Assembly (NCBI GenBank): GCA_937925635.1
Contig: CALALX010000129.1
Location: 1 to 64,000 of the forward strand
Source of the DNA: an uncultured Caulobacter sp.
Lineage (GTDB): Bacteria; Pseudomonadota; Alphaproteobacteria; Caulobacterales; Caulobacteraceae
Direction: 5' to 3'
DNA: 64,000 bases
Every line of letters begins with the position of its first letter. The stretch's first letter is position 1. The notes below the pieces were generated by a model that saw only the letters and a list, made by a program, of their open reading frames with translations, made no database searches and was not told the origin of the DNA. Shown one piece after another: positions 32,654 to 41,292 of this stretch. The translations under genes were made by a program, and so were the position numbers.

Positions 32654-33088
32654 GTGGACACCGTCGCCCTCTCCATCGTCACCATCACCCGGCCCGAGAC
32701 GACGCTCGCGGTGACGCGCGGCGCCTATCGGCTGCTGAGCGAGATGAGCTATGCGCCGCTGGCCGAGGTCGGCCTGCCGAACGGGCGGCGGGCGGACCTG
32801 ATGGCGCTGGGGCCGCGCGGCGAGATCGTCATCGTCGAGGTGAAGTCCTCGGCCGAGGACTATCTGACCGACCGCAAGTGGGGCGAGTACGCGCCGTATT
32901 GCGACGCCTTCTTCTTCGCCGTGGCGCCGGAGTTTCCGATGACCCTGCTGCCTGAGGAGCCGGGCCTGATCGTCGCCGACGGCTTCGGCGGCGCCGTGGT
33001 GCGGGACGCGCCGCGCACGCTGCTGGTCGCCGCGCGGCGCAAGGCGCTGACCCTGGCGTTCGCGCGGCTGGCCGCGTTTCGCTCGTAG
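32654..33088 (+). CDS. mmcB: MmcB family DNA-repair protein
   Basis: A 144-residue protein of the MmcB (DUF394) family with a PD-(D/E)xK nuclease-like core: GRRADLMALGPRGEIVIVEVKSS. In Caulobacter mmcB is an SOS gene that contributes to mitomycin C resistance. DRKWGEYAPYCDAFFFAV and LIVADGFGGAVVRDAP are the conserved C-terminal half. The GTG at 32654 is used, and the LexA box directly upstream supports both identity and start. Confidence 0.9.
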   Translation: MDTVALSIVTITRPETTLAVTRGAYRLLSEMSYAPLAEVGLPNGRRADLMALGPRGEIVIVEVKSSAEDYLTDRKWGEYAPYCDAFFFAVAPEFPMTLLPEEPGLIVADGFGGAVVRDAPRTLLVAARRKALTLAFARLAAFRS

Positions 33089-33131
33089 CATTCGCCACGG
33101 CCCGCGCCGGACATGCCGTGGCGGGGCGGAC

Positions 33132-34823
33132 CTACGCCTCGACCACCGGACCCACCCCCGCGCCCGCGAGCGGCGCGACGGTGTAGGTCTTCAGGGTCGA
33201 GGTCGTGTAGGCGGTGTCATGGATCGTCGACACGGCGCGCATTTCAGCCTTGGCCGCCTCGCGGCTGAGGGTCAGCAGGACAAAGCCCTTAGCGGCGGAC
33301 TCCGCGTACTTCACCTCCGGATTGCGGTCGGAGAAGGCCTGGCTCAGCGGCGCCCCCTTGAGGATGTCGCCAAAGCCCGGGCTGGTGATCCCGGTCGTGC
33401 CGAACTCGGCGGCCACGCGACCGCGGCGGCCGTCGTCCCACAGTTCGTTGGCCCAGAAGCTGTGGCTGTCGCCGGACAGCACGACCGGATTGGCCTGGGC
33501 GCTCTTGAACATGTCGTAGAGCCGCTCGCGCGCGGCGGGGTAGCCGTCCCAGGCGTCGAGGTTGGAGGGAATGTCCAGCGCCGACATGGCGGTCAGCTTC
33601 TCGACCCGGCCTTTGGCGTAGTCCGGCAGCTGGACGAGCATGGCGTTGAAGCCCTCGTCGCCCATCGTGGCCCGAAGATTGGGCGTGCAGACGCGGGCCA
33701 TCACGATCTGGTTGCCGATGACCTGCCAGGTCTCCCCCGCTTTCACCGAGCGGTCCAGCTCGCCGGCGAGCCACTGCTCCTGGCGCGGTCCTAGCAACTG
33801 GCGGGACGTGTCTCGCCAGCGCTTGACGAAGGCGGCGACGTCGGGCTTGCCGTCGACGATCGGCAGCAGCGTCGGGTCGTCGTAGTCGAGGGGCTCGACC
33901 CGGCCGGCGAGCCGTGTCTCGACCATCATCAGGCTGGCGAGATCGCCGAAGCGGAAGCTGCGCCAGGACGACTCCAGCAGCGCGCCCGGCGCCGGATCCC
34001 GAATGGGCATCCACTCATAGTAGGCCTTCAGCGCCGCCGCCTTGCGCGCCGGCCAATCACCCTCCGTGGACGGAGAATGGTTCTCGGCGCCGCCCTGCCA
34101 GCTGTCGTTGGCGGTCTCATGGTCGTCCCAGACGACGATCCACGGCGCGCGGGCGTGCGCGGCCTGCAGCTGCGGGTCCGACTTGTATTGCGCGTGACGC
34201 GTCCGATAGTCGGAGAGGCTGACGATCTCGTGCGGCGGGTTGTGCGGCCTCTGGGCGGCGACCGGCGAGTTCATGCCGTAGTCCTTCGGACCGGCGCCGT
34301 ATTCGTAGATGTAGTCGCCCAGGTGCAGCACCGCGTCGACCCGCTCCAGCGCGGCGATGGCGCCGTAGGCGTTGAAGTAGCCGTTGGGATAGAGCGAGCA
34401 GGAGGCGACGGCGAGGACCACGTCCTTCACCGAACCCTCGGGCAGGGTGCGGGTCCGGCCGACGGGGGAACGGAGTCCGCCGAAATCGAAGACGTACCAG
34501 TAGTCAGTTCCCGGCTTAAGGCCACCTACATCGACCTTCACAGTCCAGTCGCGGTCGGCCGAACCGACGACTTCGACCAGACGTGCATCGCTCAGATCTT
34601 CCCGTTCACTGATCAGGAGATCACCCGGGTAGTTAAGCGGCCAGGGTCCGGGCTTCGGCGTGATGCGGGTCCAGAAGACGATGCGGTCCTGCAGCGGATC
34701 TCCGGTGGCCACGCCATGCAGGTAGTCGGGCGGCCCGATGCGGGTCGCCTGCGCCGATGTCGCCGCCGCGCTCGCCCCGCCGAGGCCGAGGAGGCCCAGA
34801 GCCCCACGTCTGTTGATCCGCAT
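33132..34823 (-). CDS. phoD: PhoD-type alkaline phosphatase/phosphodiesterase
   Basis: A 563-residue exported metallo-phosphatase. The N-terminus MRINRRGALGLLGLGGASAA is a twin-arginine signal (RR at 5-6). The PhoD domain shows VASCSLYPNGYFNAY, VLHLGDYIYEYG, VWDDHETANDSW and LSGDSHSFWANEL, which hold the Fe/Ca ligands of the family. The ATG at 34823 has GGGGAGG about 8 bases upstream; an upstream GTG at 34844 is less likely. It follows a TonB-dependent receptor by 73 bases on the same strand, with a possible Pho box before the receptor. Together they look like an organic-phosphate acquisition operon. Confidence 0.9.
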   Translation of the reverse strand: MRINRRGALGLLGLGGASAAATSAQATRIGPPDYLHGVATGDPLQDRIVFWTRITPKPGPWPLNYPGDLLISEREDLSDARLVEVVGSADRDWTVKVDVGGLKPGTDYWYVFDFGGLRSPVGRTRTLPEGSVKDVVLAVASCSLYPNGYFNAYGAIAALERVDAVLHLGDYIYEYGAGPKDYGMNSPVAAQRPHNPPHEIVSLSDYRTRHAQYKSDPQLQAAHARAPWIVVWDDHETANDSWQGGAENHSPSTEGDWPARKAAALKAYYEWMPIRDPAPGALLESSWRSFRFGDLASLMMVETRLAGRVEPLDYDDPTLLPIVDGKPDVAAFVKRWRDTSRQLLGPRQEQWLAGELDRSVKAGETWQVIGNQIVMARVCTPNLRATMGDEGFNAMLVQLPDYAKGRVEKLTAMSALDIPSNLDAWDGYPAARERLYDMFKSAQANPVVLSGDSHSFWANELWDDGRRGRVAAEFGTTGITSPGFGDILKGAPLSQAFSDRNPEVKYAESAAKGFVLLTLSREAAKAEMRAVSTIHDTAYTTSTLKTYTVAPLAGAGVGPVVEA

Positions 34824-34896
34824 GCCCTGATCCTCCCCGATCACTGTCTGGTTGGCCGGAACAGTGCGACGCCTGCTCCGGCCCGTCCAGTGCGCG

Positions 34897-37461
34897 CTAG
34901 TAGCTCCAGCCCACGCTCACGCCCCACATCCGGGGGCGGCCGCCGATGAAGGTCGGCAGGCCGAGCGAGTCGCCGGTGTTGCCCGCGTCGATCATGTAGC
35001 TTTCATCCGTCAGGTTCGTGACAAAGGCCCCGACCGACCACGTCCCGGCGTCAGGCTTGTAGCCGACCCGCAGGTCGACCAGGCCGTAGGCGTCCTGGAC
35101 CTCGTCCTGCTCATTGTCCGGCAGCAGGGCGGCCGGCGGCTGCTGGAACACCGGGCGGTCGTTGTTGTCATCGAAGAAGACCTTCGACTGCCAGCTGTAG
35201 CTGGGCCGGATCGAGACTTCGCCGCCCAACGCGTCGAAGCGCCAGTTGGCCCCGATCGACAGCGTATGATCCGGCGACAGGCGGAAGTGGTTGCCGTCGT
35301 AGGCTCCGCCGTCGAAACGGGCCTGGTTCCAGGCGTAGGTCGCGTAGAGGTCGACGCCGGGCGCCGCCCGCCACTCGGCCTGGCCTTCGAAGCCCCAGGC
35401 CTTGGCCTTGCCGGCGTTGGTGATCACGAACAGCGTGCCCTGCTGCTCGACCGTCTGGAAGTTGTCGTAGTCGTAGTAGTAGACCGCCGTGTCGAGGCGC
35501 AGGCTGCGGTCGAGCACCGCCGCCTTGAGGCCGACCTCGAAGCTGTCGACCGTCTCCGCGTCGACCAGATCGAAGCGCGGCGCTCCGTAGGGAACCGCCG
35601 GTCCGCCCACCGCCAGCACCGCCGGACGACGCCCACGGGCATAGCTGGCGTAGAGGTTGGCGTCGTCGTTCAGTTCGTATCGCCCGACCAGACGCCAGGT
35701 GAAGGCGCTGTCGTCGTTGGAGGCGCTGCTGACGTCGCCATTGTTGGCGGTCGGCTGGAAGGTGATCCCGAAGTTGGGCAGCAGGGTCGCGGGGATTGCC
35801 TGCACCGACGGGCTTTGAAGGGCGCCGAGGATGGCGTTGGCCTGGCCGATGCCCAGCGGCGTGCCGGTTGCGCCCAGCTGGGTCGCGGCGACGAGCCCAC
35901 CGAGCACGCTGCGTCCGCCGACCGTGCGCGAACCGAATTCCGTCGTGCGGTCGTCGACCGTGTAGCGGACGCCGGCCGAGACCTCGAAGCGCTCGGTGAC
36001 CTCGAAGCTGAGATCGGCGAACAGGTCGAACGCGCTCAGCTCGCTGGCGGTGTCGGCCTCCTCGACATGGTTGCCGCGCAGGTTGGCGGCGATCGCCTGG
36101 GCCTGCGGCCCCGTCAGGAACAGGTTGCCGCCGCTGCCCGAGAAGACCAGACCCTGGACCAGGGCGCCGGTGAAGGCCGTGTTGCCGAAGTAGGCCATCG
36201 GCGCGGGCTGGTTGGCGGGCAGGCCCGAACCGGCGGCCGAGGCGTTGAGCTGACCGGTGATCAGCGCCAGACCGACCCGCTCGTCGAGCTGGATCGGGAT
36301 ACGGTTGTCGGAGGTTTCTCGGAAATAGCTGGCGCCGAAGAAGCCCTTGGCGCGGCCGCCGCCGTCCCAGTTGATCCGGACCTCCTGGCTGAACTGCTCG
36401 TTCGCGGCCTCGTTGAGACCGGTCAGGATCGGCAGGGAAATGCCATCGGCGTCGAACACTTCCGCCGACTCGAACTCACGCCAGGCGGTGATCGAGGACA
36501 AGGTGGTGGACTCGCCGAGATCGGCCGAGACCAGCCCGGTCAGGCCCCAGACGGTGCGGTCGACGCCAAGGTCGCGCCCGCCCTCGAAGGCCGGACCAGC
36601 GACCAGCGCCGCCGGATCCTGAGCGCCGAGCCCGCCAAGGACCTGTCCCGTCGTCGGGTTGGTCGGCAGGTACTTGATCGACTTGAAGGCCGTGCCCCCG
36701 GTTTCATCCTCCTGATAGTTGAAGATCAGATCGGCGCGGAGGCCGTCATCGGGTTCGAAGGCCAACGCCAGGCGTGCGGCGCGGCTGTCGAGCGACTGCA
36801 GATCGTCTCCACCGATGGCGTTATCGACATAGCCGTCACGCTGGCGAATCGAGCCGGCCAGCCGCACGGCGAACACGTCGTTGACCGGCAGGTTCACGGC
36901 GCCCTGGCCGAGGCGGTAGCCGTGGTCGCCGGCTTCGATCGTGATCGCGCCCTCGACGCCGGCCGGGTCGGCCTTGGCCTGGATGATGTTGACGGCGCCG
37001 ATCAGGGCGCCGCGGCCGAACAGGGTCGACTGCGGCCCCTTGGCCACCTCGATCCGCTCGATGTCGAACAGTTCGACGTAGGAGCCTTGGGCCTTGGAGA
37101 TCGATACGCCGTCCTGGAACACCGAGACGCGCGGTTCGGAGAAGGCGTCCGTCGAATCCGAGGTGATGCCGCGCACGACATAGCCCGGGTTGTTCGGCGA
37201 CTGGTCCTGGACCTCGAAGCCGGGCGTGACCTTCGACAGGTCGGCGAAGTCCTTGACGCCCATCGCTTCGAGCCGCTCGCCGCTGTAGGCGGTCAGCGAC
37301 ATCGGCACGTCGACCGCGGCCTGTTCCCGCTTCTGGGCGGTGACGACGATCTCCTGCACCTCGGTGTCGGAAACGTCCTGGGCCCAGGCGACCCCGGTGA
37401 TAGTCAGCATGGCGGAGGAGCCCGCTGCGGCGAGCAGCAGGCGGCGGCAGGTCGGTGTCAT
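34897..37461 (-). CDS. TonB-dependent outer-membrane receptor
   Basis: An 854-residue outer-membrane receptor. A signal peptide (about 1-28, ending AWAQ) is followed by a TonB box-like VQEIVVTAQKRE, a plug domain (about 45-160: DVPMSLTAYSGERLEAMG, GYVVRGI, VEVAKGPQSTLFGRG) and a beta-barrel ending in GVSVGWSY, with a terminal aromatic residue. The ATG at 37461 follows GAGGGG. The substrate cannot be read from sequence. The phoD partner and the Pho-box-like site upstream suggest a phosphorylated compound. Confidence 0.88.
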   Translation of the reverse strand: MTPTCRRLLLAAAGSSAMLTITGVAWAQDVSDTEVQEIVVTAQKREQAAVDVPMSLTAYSGERLEAMGVKDFADLSKVTPGFEVQDQSPNNPGYVVRGITSDSTDAFSEPRVSVFQDGVSISKAQGSYVELFDIERIEVAKGPQSTLFGRGALIGAVNIIQAKADPAGVEGAITIEAGDHGYRLGQGAVNLPVNDVFAVRLAGSIRQRDGYVDNAIGGDDLQSLDSRAARLALAFEPDDGLRADLIFNYQEDETGGTAFKSIKYLPTNPTTGQVLGGLGAQDPAALVAGPAFEGGRDLGVDRTVWGLTGLVSADLGESTTLSSITAWREFESAEVFDADGISLPILTGLNEAANEQFSQEVRINWDGGGRAKGFFGASYFRETSDNRIPIQLDERVGLALITGQLNASAAGSGLPANQPAPMAYFGNTAFTGALVQGLVFSGSGGNLFLTGPQAQAIAANLRGNHVEEADTASELSAFDLFADLSFEVTERFEVSAGVRYTVDDRTTEFGSRTVGGRSVLGGLVAATQLGATGTPLGIGQANAILGALQSPSVQAIPATLLPNFGITFQPTANNGDVSSASNDDSAFTWRLVGRYELNDDANLYASYARGRRPAVLAVGGPAVPYGAPRFDLVDAETVDSFEVGLKAAVLDRSLRLDTAVYYYDYDNFQTVEQQGTLFVITNAGKAKAWGFEGQAEWRAAPGVDLYATYAWNQARFDGGAYDGNHFRLSPDHTLSIGANWRFDALGGEVSIRPSYSWQSKVFFDDNNDRPVFQQPPAALLPDNEQDEVQDAYGLVDLRVGYKPDAGTWSVGAFVTNLTDESYMIDAGNTGDSLGLPTFIGGRPRMWGVSVGWSY

Positions 37462-37512
37462 GTTCGTATCCCCTCGAACGTGAACGGTGATCACCCCGGC
37501 TACCGAGGCGCC

Positions 37513-37530
37513 ATGACAAGGGGAAGACGG
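37513..37530 (-). promoter_or_regulatory. Possible Pho box
   Basis: On the receptor strand the sequence is CCGTCTT-CCCC-TTGTCAT. This matches 11 of 14 positions of the PhoB consensus CTGTCAT-N4-CTGTCAT with the correct 4-base spacer. It lies 52-69 bases before the receptor ATG. Confidence 0.4.
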
Positions 37531-37580
37531 CCAGGCGACGCTGAGACGACGTCGATGCCGGAAATGGGGACAAAAAGGGA

Positions 37581-37611
37581 CGCCCCGACCGGGAGGCGAC
37601 CGGTCGGGGCG
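37581..37611 (-). terminator. Terminator for leftward transcription of the small exported-peptide gene
   Basis: The arms CGCCCCGACCG and CCGGTCGGGGCG pair, and on the minus strand they are followed by TCCCTTTTTG. A second stem (37618-37645, GCGGCCGGT/ACCGGCCGC) lies just before it. Both are downstream of the 36-codon frame at 37689-37799. Confidence 0.6.
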
Positions 37612-37688
37612 ATAGGGGCGGCCGGTCTTGGAGGAAACCGGCCGCTAGCCGCGCCTCACCTTCGGGGGCGGGGGCGTGGCTGTCCGAA

Positions 37689-37799
37689 TCAGCGCTGGGC
37701 GGCGACCGTTAGGGTCGCGGCGTGCGCCGGCGCGGTCACCACCATGGCCACGACGGCGGCGCAGGCGGCGATCGCGAAAAGCAGGGGCGTGATCTTCAT
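37689..37799 (-). CDS. Possible 36-residue exported peptide
   Basis: A 36-codon frame beginning MKITPLLFAIAACAAVV and ending HAATLTVAAQR. The first 28 residues look like a clean signal peptide with an AHA cleavage site, leaving only about eight residues. CAGGA lies about 10 bases before the ATG, and two stem-loops, one with a T-run in the right direction, follow the stop. It resembles no family I know. It might be a real small secreted or membrane peptide, or the remnant of a larger exported protein. Confidence 0.4.
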   Translation of the reverse strand: MKITPLLFAIAACAAVVAMVVTAPAHAATLTVAAQR

Positions 37800-37911
37800 C
37801 GTCCGGGTCCTGACGGCTGAGTCCCTCGCCGCTGATCTCGATGTACAGGGTCGCCCCTGGCGCGCGCAGAGGCGCCGGCGTTCGCCGAATTGCGTTGGCT
37901 TGCGCATCGGC

Positions 37912-37948
37912 ATGCATCAAGATGCACAGGACGATGCATATCGATGCA
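37912..37948. promoter_or_regulatory. Four phased ATGCA repeats before the XRE regulator gene
   Basis: ATGCA occurs at 37912, 37922, 37934 and 37944, spaced 10, 12 and 10 bases, that is about one helical turn. The array ends 16 bases before the regulator ATG. It could be the operator of the regulator itself. Confidence 0.4.
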
Positions 37949-37963
37949 GTGGCCGGGGGCCCT

Positions 37964-38860
37964 ATGACGCGAACGGGCAACTTCGCCGCCAGGCTTGAGG
38001 TTGTGATGAAGGCTCTGTCGCTCAGCCGCGGACGGCTGGCGGCGGATCTCGGCGTGGACAAGTCGGTGGTCGCGCGCTGGGCCACGGGGGCGGTGACCCC
38101 GTCCGAATACAACCTCGCCGCGCTGACCGCCTTGATCGCCTTGCGGCGGCCCGGCTTCTCGATGCTCGACTGGGACCGCTCACCCGAGTCGCTGGTGGCG
38201 CTGTTCGGCGGCCAGACCGCCGGGCCCGAGGCGGAGGCGGCCGATCCGCTTGGCTATCCGCCGGCCATGATCGAACAGGCGCGGGCGGCCACCCAACGGC
38301 GCGGCGCGGCCTACGAGGGCTTCTGGCAGACGACCCGCCCGTCGATGCTGATGAAGCACCGCTTCTTCCACGACCGCGGCATGATCCGCCGCGAGGCGAA
38401 CGGCCTGCTGAGCATCCAGTTCGGCGGCGCCGGGCTGCTGTTCACGGGCTGGATGCTGCCGGCCGAGGGCCAGCTGTTCGTCACCGTCTACGACACGGTC
38501 GGCTACACGCCGATCTTCCTCATCCTCAACGGCGTGCCGCTGCCCAAGGCCTCGATGCTGGACGGGCTGGTGATGGGCGCCGCTCTGAACGCGGCGCGCA
38601 GCCCCTCGGCCTATCCGATCATCATGGAGCGGGTCGGCGACCTGACCGGCGAGCGGGAGGCCGACGACGCCCGCTGCGCCGACCTGCTGAAGCAGGATCC
38701 GCTCGCCCCCGAGGGAGCGGTGCCCGAGCACATCGAGCGCTACCTGATCCGCGACCTGGGCCCCGAGGCCGAGAAGAAGGGCGGCGATCTGTTTCTGATG
38801 GCGCCGGTGGCGACCAGCCTGTCGCGCGGCGAGACCACCGGCGGACGGCTGACCGGCTGA
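37964..38860 (+). CDS. XRE-type helix-turn-helix protein with C-terminal sensor-like domain
   Basis: A 298-residue protein. The N-terminal XRE-like helix-turn-helix spans about residues 5-65 (ALSLSRGRLAADLGVDKSVVARWATG). It is followed by about 180 residues with no named domain: KHRFFHDRGMIRREANGLLS, LQFGGAGLLFTGWMLPAEGQLFVTVYD and an alanine-rich end. The second part could sense a ligand. I chose the ATG at 37964, preceded by GGGGG; the frame is open further left but the added residues look non-coding. The phased ATGCA array directly upstream suggests autoregulation. Confidence 0.75.
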   Translation: MTRTGNFAARLEVVMKALSLSRGRLAADLGVDKSVVARWATGAVTPSEYNLAALTALIALRRPGFSMLDWDRSPESLVALFGGQTAGPEAEAADPLGYPPAMIEQARAATQRRGAAYEGFWQTTRPSMLMKHRFFHDRGMIRREANGLLSIQFGGAGLLFTGWMLPAEGQLFVTVYDTVGYTPIFLILNGVPLPKASMLDGLVMGAALNAARSPSAYPIIMERVGDLTGEREADDARCADLLKQDPLAPEGAVPEHIERYLIRDLGPEAEKKGGDLFLMAPVATSLSRGETTGGRLTG

Positions 38861-38904
38861 ACGCGGCCATGTCGCCGCCGCGCGCTTTCGGCTAAGCCAA
38901 AGGC

Positions 38905-39930
<1,026 letters not shown>

Positions 39931-39943
39931 CTGCATCAAGACC

Positions 39944-39958
39944 TTAAGGTTCGCCTAA
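39944..39958. promoter_or_regulatory. CtrA-like half-matching site
   Basis: TTAAGGTTCGCCTAA fits the CtrA consensus TTAA-N7-TTAA with one mismatch in the second half. It lies in the promoter region of the islet, partly overlapping the palindrome at 39957. A chance match is possible. Confidence 0.25.
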
Positions 39959-39973
39959 GACGTATTACGTCTT
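39957..39973. promoter_or_regulatory. 17-base palindrome, likely operator of the islet
   Basis: AAGACGTATTACGTCTT is a perfect palindrome about one central base. It ends 36 bases before the ATG of the ribbon-helix-helix-like gene and overlaps the likely promoter (TTAAGAT at 39983). Autoregulators of this fold bind such palindromes. Confidence 0.55.
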
Positions 39974-40009
39974 TGCGCTCTGTTAAGATTTGTCGGCTTA
40001 CTGTTCGGC

Positions 40010-40237
40010 ATGGCCAAGGCTGTGATTTCCATTCGCTTGGAAAAGAGCGTCATCGAAGCGCTAGACAATGTCGGGTTTGCCGGACCGACTCTGCAGAGTC
40101 ACGCCAATCGCTCACAGCTCATCGAAGCGATCCTGAAGCTCTTTTTGGAGCAGGACTTCGCCGTGCAACGGGCGACGCTGGCCCAAGCCCTTGGATCACC
40201 CCGGAACAGGAGGCGCGAAGATGATCGTTCCGGCTAA
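40010..40237 (+). CDS. Ribbon-helix-helix-like small DNA-binding protein
   Basis: A 75-residue protein. AVISIRLEKSVIEALDNVG followed by ANRSQLIEAILKLFLEQ has the beta-strand/helix/helix pattern of CopG/MetJ-type ribbon-helix-helix proteins. The N-terminal strand (ISIRLE) would enter the major groove. The C-terminal 20 residues are basic and probably unstructured. It is the first gene of a low-GC islet and lies 36 bases after a perfect palindrome. By family habit it could be an antitoxin or a local repressor. I cannot assign a named subfamily. Confidence 0.65.
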   Translation: MAKAVISIRLEKSVIEALDNVGFAGPTLQSHANRSQLIEAILKLFLEQDFAVQRATLAQALGSPRNRRREDDRSG

Positions 40238-40293
40238 GCCCTGGCGGTGCGCCGCGATTGAATCCGCACTCAAAAGCGCACATATTCGGGCGC

Positions 40294-40467
40294 ATGACCG
40301 CTTCGGCTCAATCTCGCTCGAAAGCGCCTGCAAAGGCAAAGCTCGTCTATCGTGGCGTCAAGCTGCAGCGGCCATCGGGCCAGCCGCACTTCACGATCTC
40401 ACAGATCAAGAAGGCGGTTGAAGATGCCGTCGAAAAAAACGCCGGCGCACTCGCCAATCAAAAATAG
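40294..40467 (+). CDS. 57-residue islet protein of unknown function
   Basis: A small, basic protein (pI clearly high) starting at an ATG at 40294; an in-frame TTG at 40258 is possible. The first 15 residues are rich in Ala, Ser and Lys. KLVYRGVKLQRPSGQPHF resembles a beta-hairpin and TISQIKKAVEDAVEKNAG a helix. It overlaps the next gene by 44 bases in another frame, which supports translational coupling. I recognise no family. It could be a partner of either neighbour. Confidence 0.55.
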   Translation: MTASAQSRSKAPAKAKLVYRGVKLQRPSGQPHFTISQIKKAVEDAVEKNAGALANQK

Positions 40468-41098
40468 ACCGATCAGAGCAAAATCGGTCTTCATCAACTG
40501 CCCTTTTGATTCAGAATATCGTCCAATCTTTAGGGCGGTTTGTTTCGCGATCATGGCATGCGGGCACATTCCACGTTGTGCATTGGATGTAAGCGACAGC
40601 GGCGCTGTTCGCTTTCATGAGATCGTGAAACTCATCACCGAATGCGGCTTTTCGCTGCACGACATTTCACGCGTAGAACTCGACCGCGAGTCTCAACTCC
40701 CCCGCTTCAACATGCCGTTGGAACTCGGCGCAGACCTCGGCCTTCGCCTCGCCGGCCCAAAGCGTCAGCAGGATCGGCGGATCTTGGTTCTTGACGCCGA
40801 GAAGCATCGTTACGACGTCAGCCTGTCCGATATATCGGGCATGGACATCGAAGCGCACAACAACGATGCCAACAAGGCGATCAAGCATGTTCGCGACTGG
40901 CTCAATGCCAACCGGGGCGATGGCCTAGTGCTTCCAGGCGCCGCCGCCATTGTCTCCGACTACGCCGCCTATCTGACCATCGCACCCGACATCATCTCAG
41001 CGCTCAGATTAGACTCTCACGACGATCTTCCCCACCGCGACTATCTGCACGTCGTCGAGGAGGCGCTGCCTAAACTCGAAGCCGCCCGCCGTTCCTGA
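40424..41098 (+). CDS. FINCPFD-motif protein, nucleotide-hydrolase/TIR-like fold suspected
   Basis: A 224-residue soluble protein. The motifs in order are FINCPFD (23-29), RCALDVSDSG (51-60), HDISR (79-83), NMPLELGADLG (96-106) and SDISGMDIEAHNND (135-148), followed by KAIKHVRDWL. The alternation of short strands with these polar loops, and the N-x-P-x-ELG loop, recall nucleoside 2-deoxyribosyltransferase and TIR-like domains that bind or cleave nucleotides. This is inference from pattern only. Similar proteins are annotated as hypothetical. GC content is low (27 of 60 bases at 40501-40560). It ends the three-gene islet before rpoH. Confidence 0.65.
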   Translation: MPSKKTPAHSPIKNRPIRAKSVFINCPFDSEYRPIFRAVCFAIMACGHIPRCALDVSDSGAVRFHEIVKLITECGFSLHDISRVELDRESQLPRFNMPLELGADLGLRLAGPKRQQDRRILVLDAEKHRYDVSLSDISGMDIEAHNNDANKAIKHVRDWLNANRGDGLVLPGAAAIVSDYAAYLTIAPDIISALRLDSHDDLPHRDYLHVVEEALPKLEAARRS

Positions 41099-41195
41099 GC
41101 CGTCAGGCCATAGGGTGCATCTTTTCTGACAACGCACAGACACATTCTCGATATCCGAGCGCCACAGTCAGGGATTACAAATCGGTCACCGGCCT

Positions 41196-41222
41196 TTGAA
41201 AGGCTGGCTCGGCTTCCTATCT
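41196..41222 (+). promoter_or_regulatory. Possible heat-shock promoter of rpoH
   Basis: TTGAAA (41196-41201), 14 bases, then CCTATCT (41216-41222) resembles the sigma-32 consensus CTTGAAA...CCCCATNT. Caulobacter rpoH is known to be autoregulated. The match in the -10 element is partial. Confidence 0.35.
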
Positions 41223-41292
41223 GGAACTCGAAGGGGGCGGGCGATGGTTCATTGAGACTGTCCGCTCGCTTGTACGAAAGGGGATGATCTCG

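Noticed and set aside
34852..37998. A 1,048-codon open frame on the + strand
   Set aside because: It lies opposite the TonB-dependent receptor gene, whose protein has a signal peptide, TonB box and barrel. The + frame is Arg/Gly-rich noise of a high-GC antisense strand.
39944..39958. Functional CtrA site
   Set aside because: One mismatch in the second half and no second site; kept only as a low-confidence feature.
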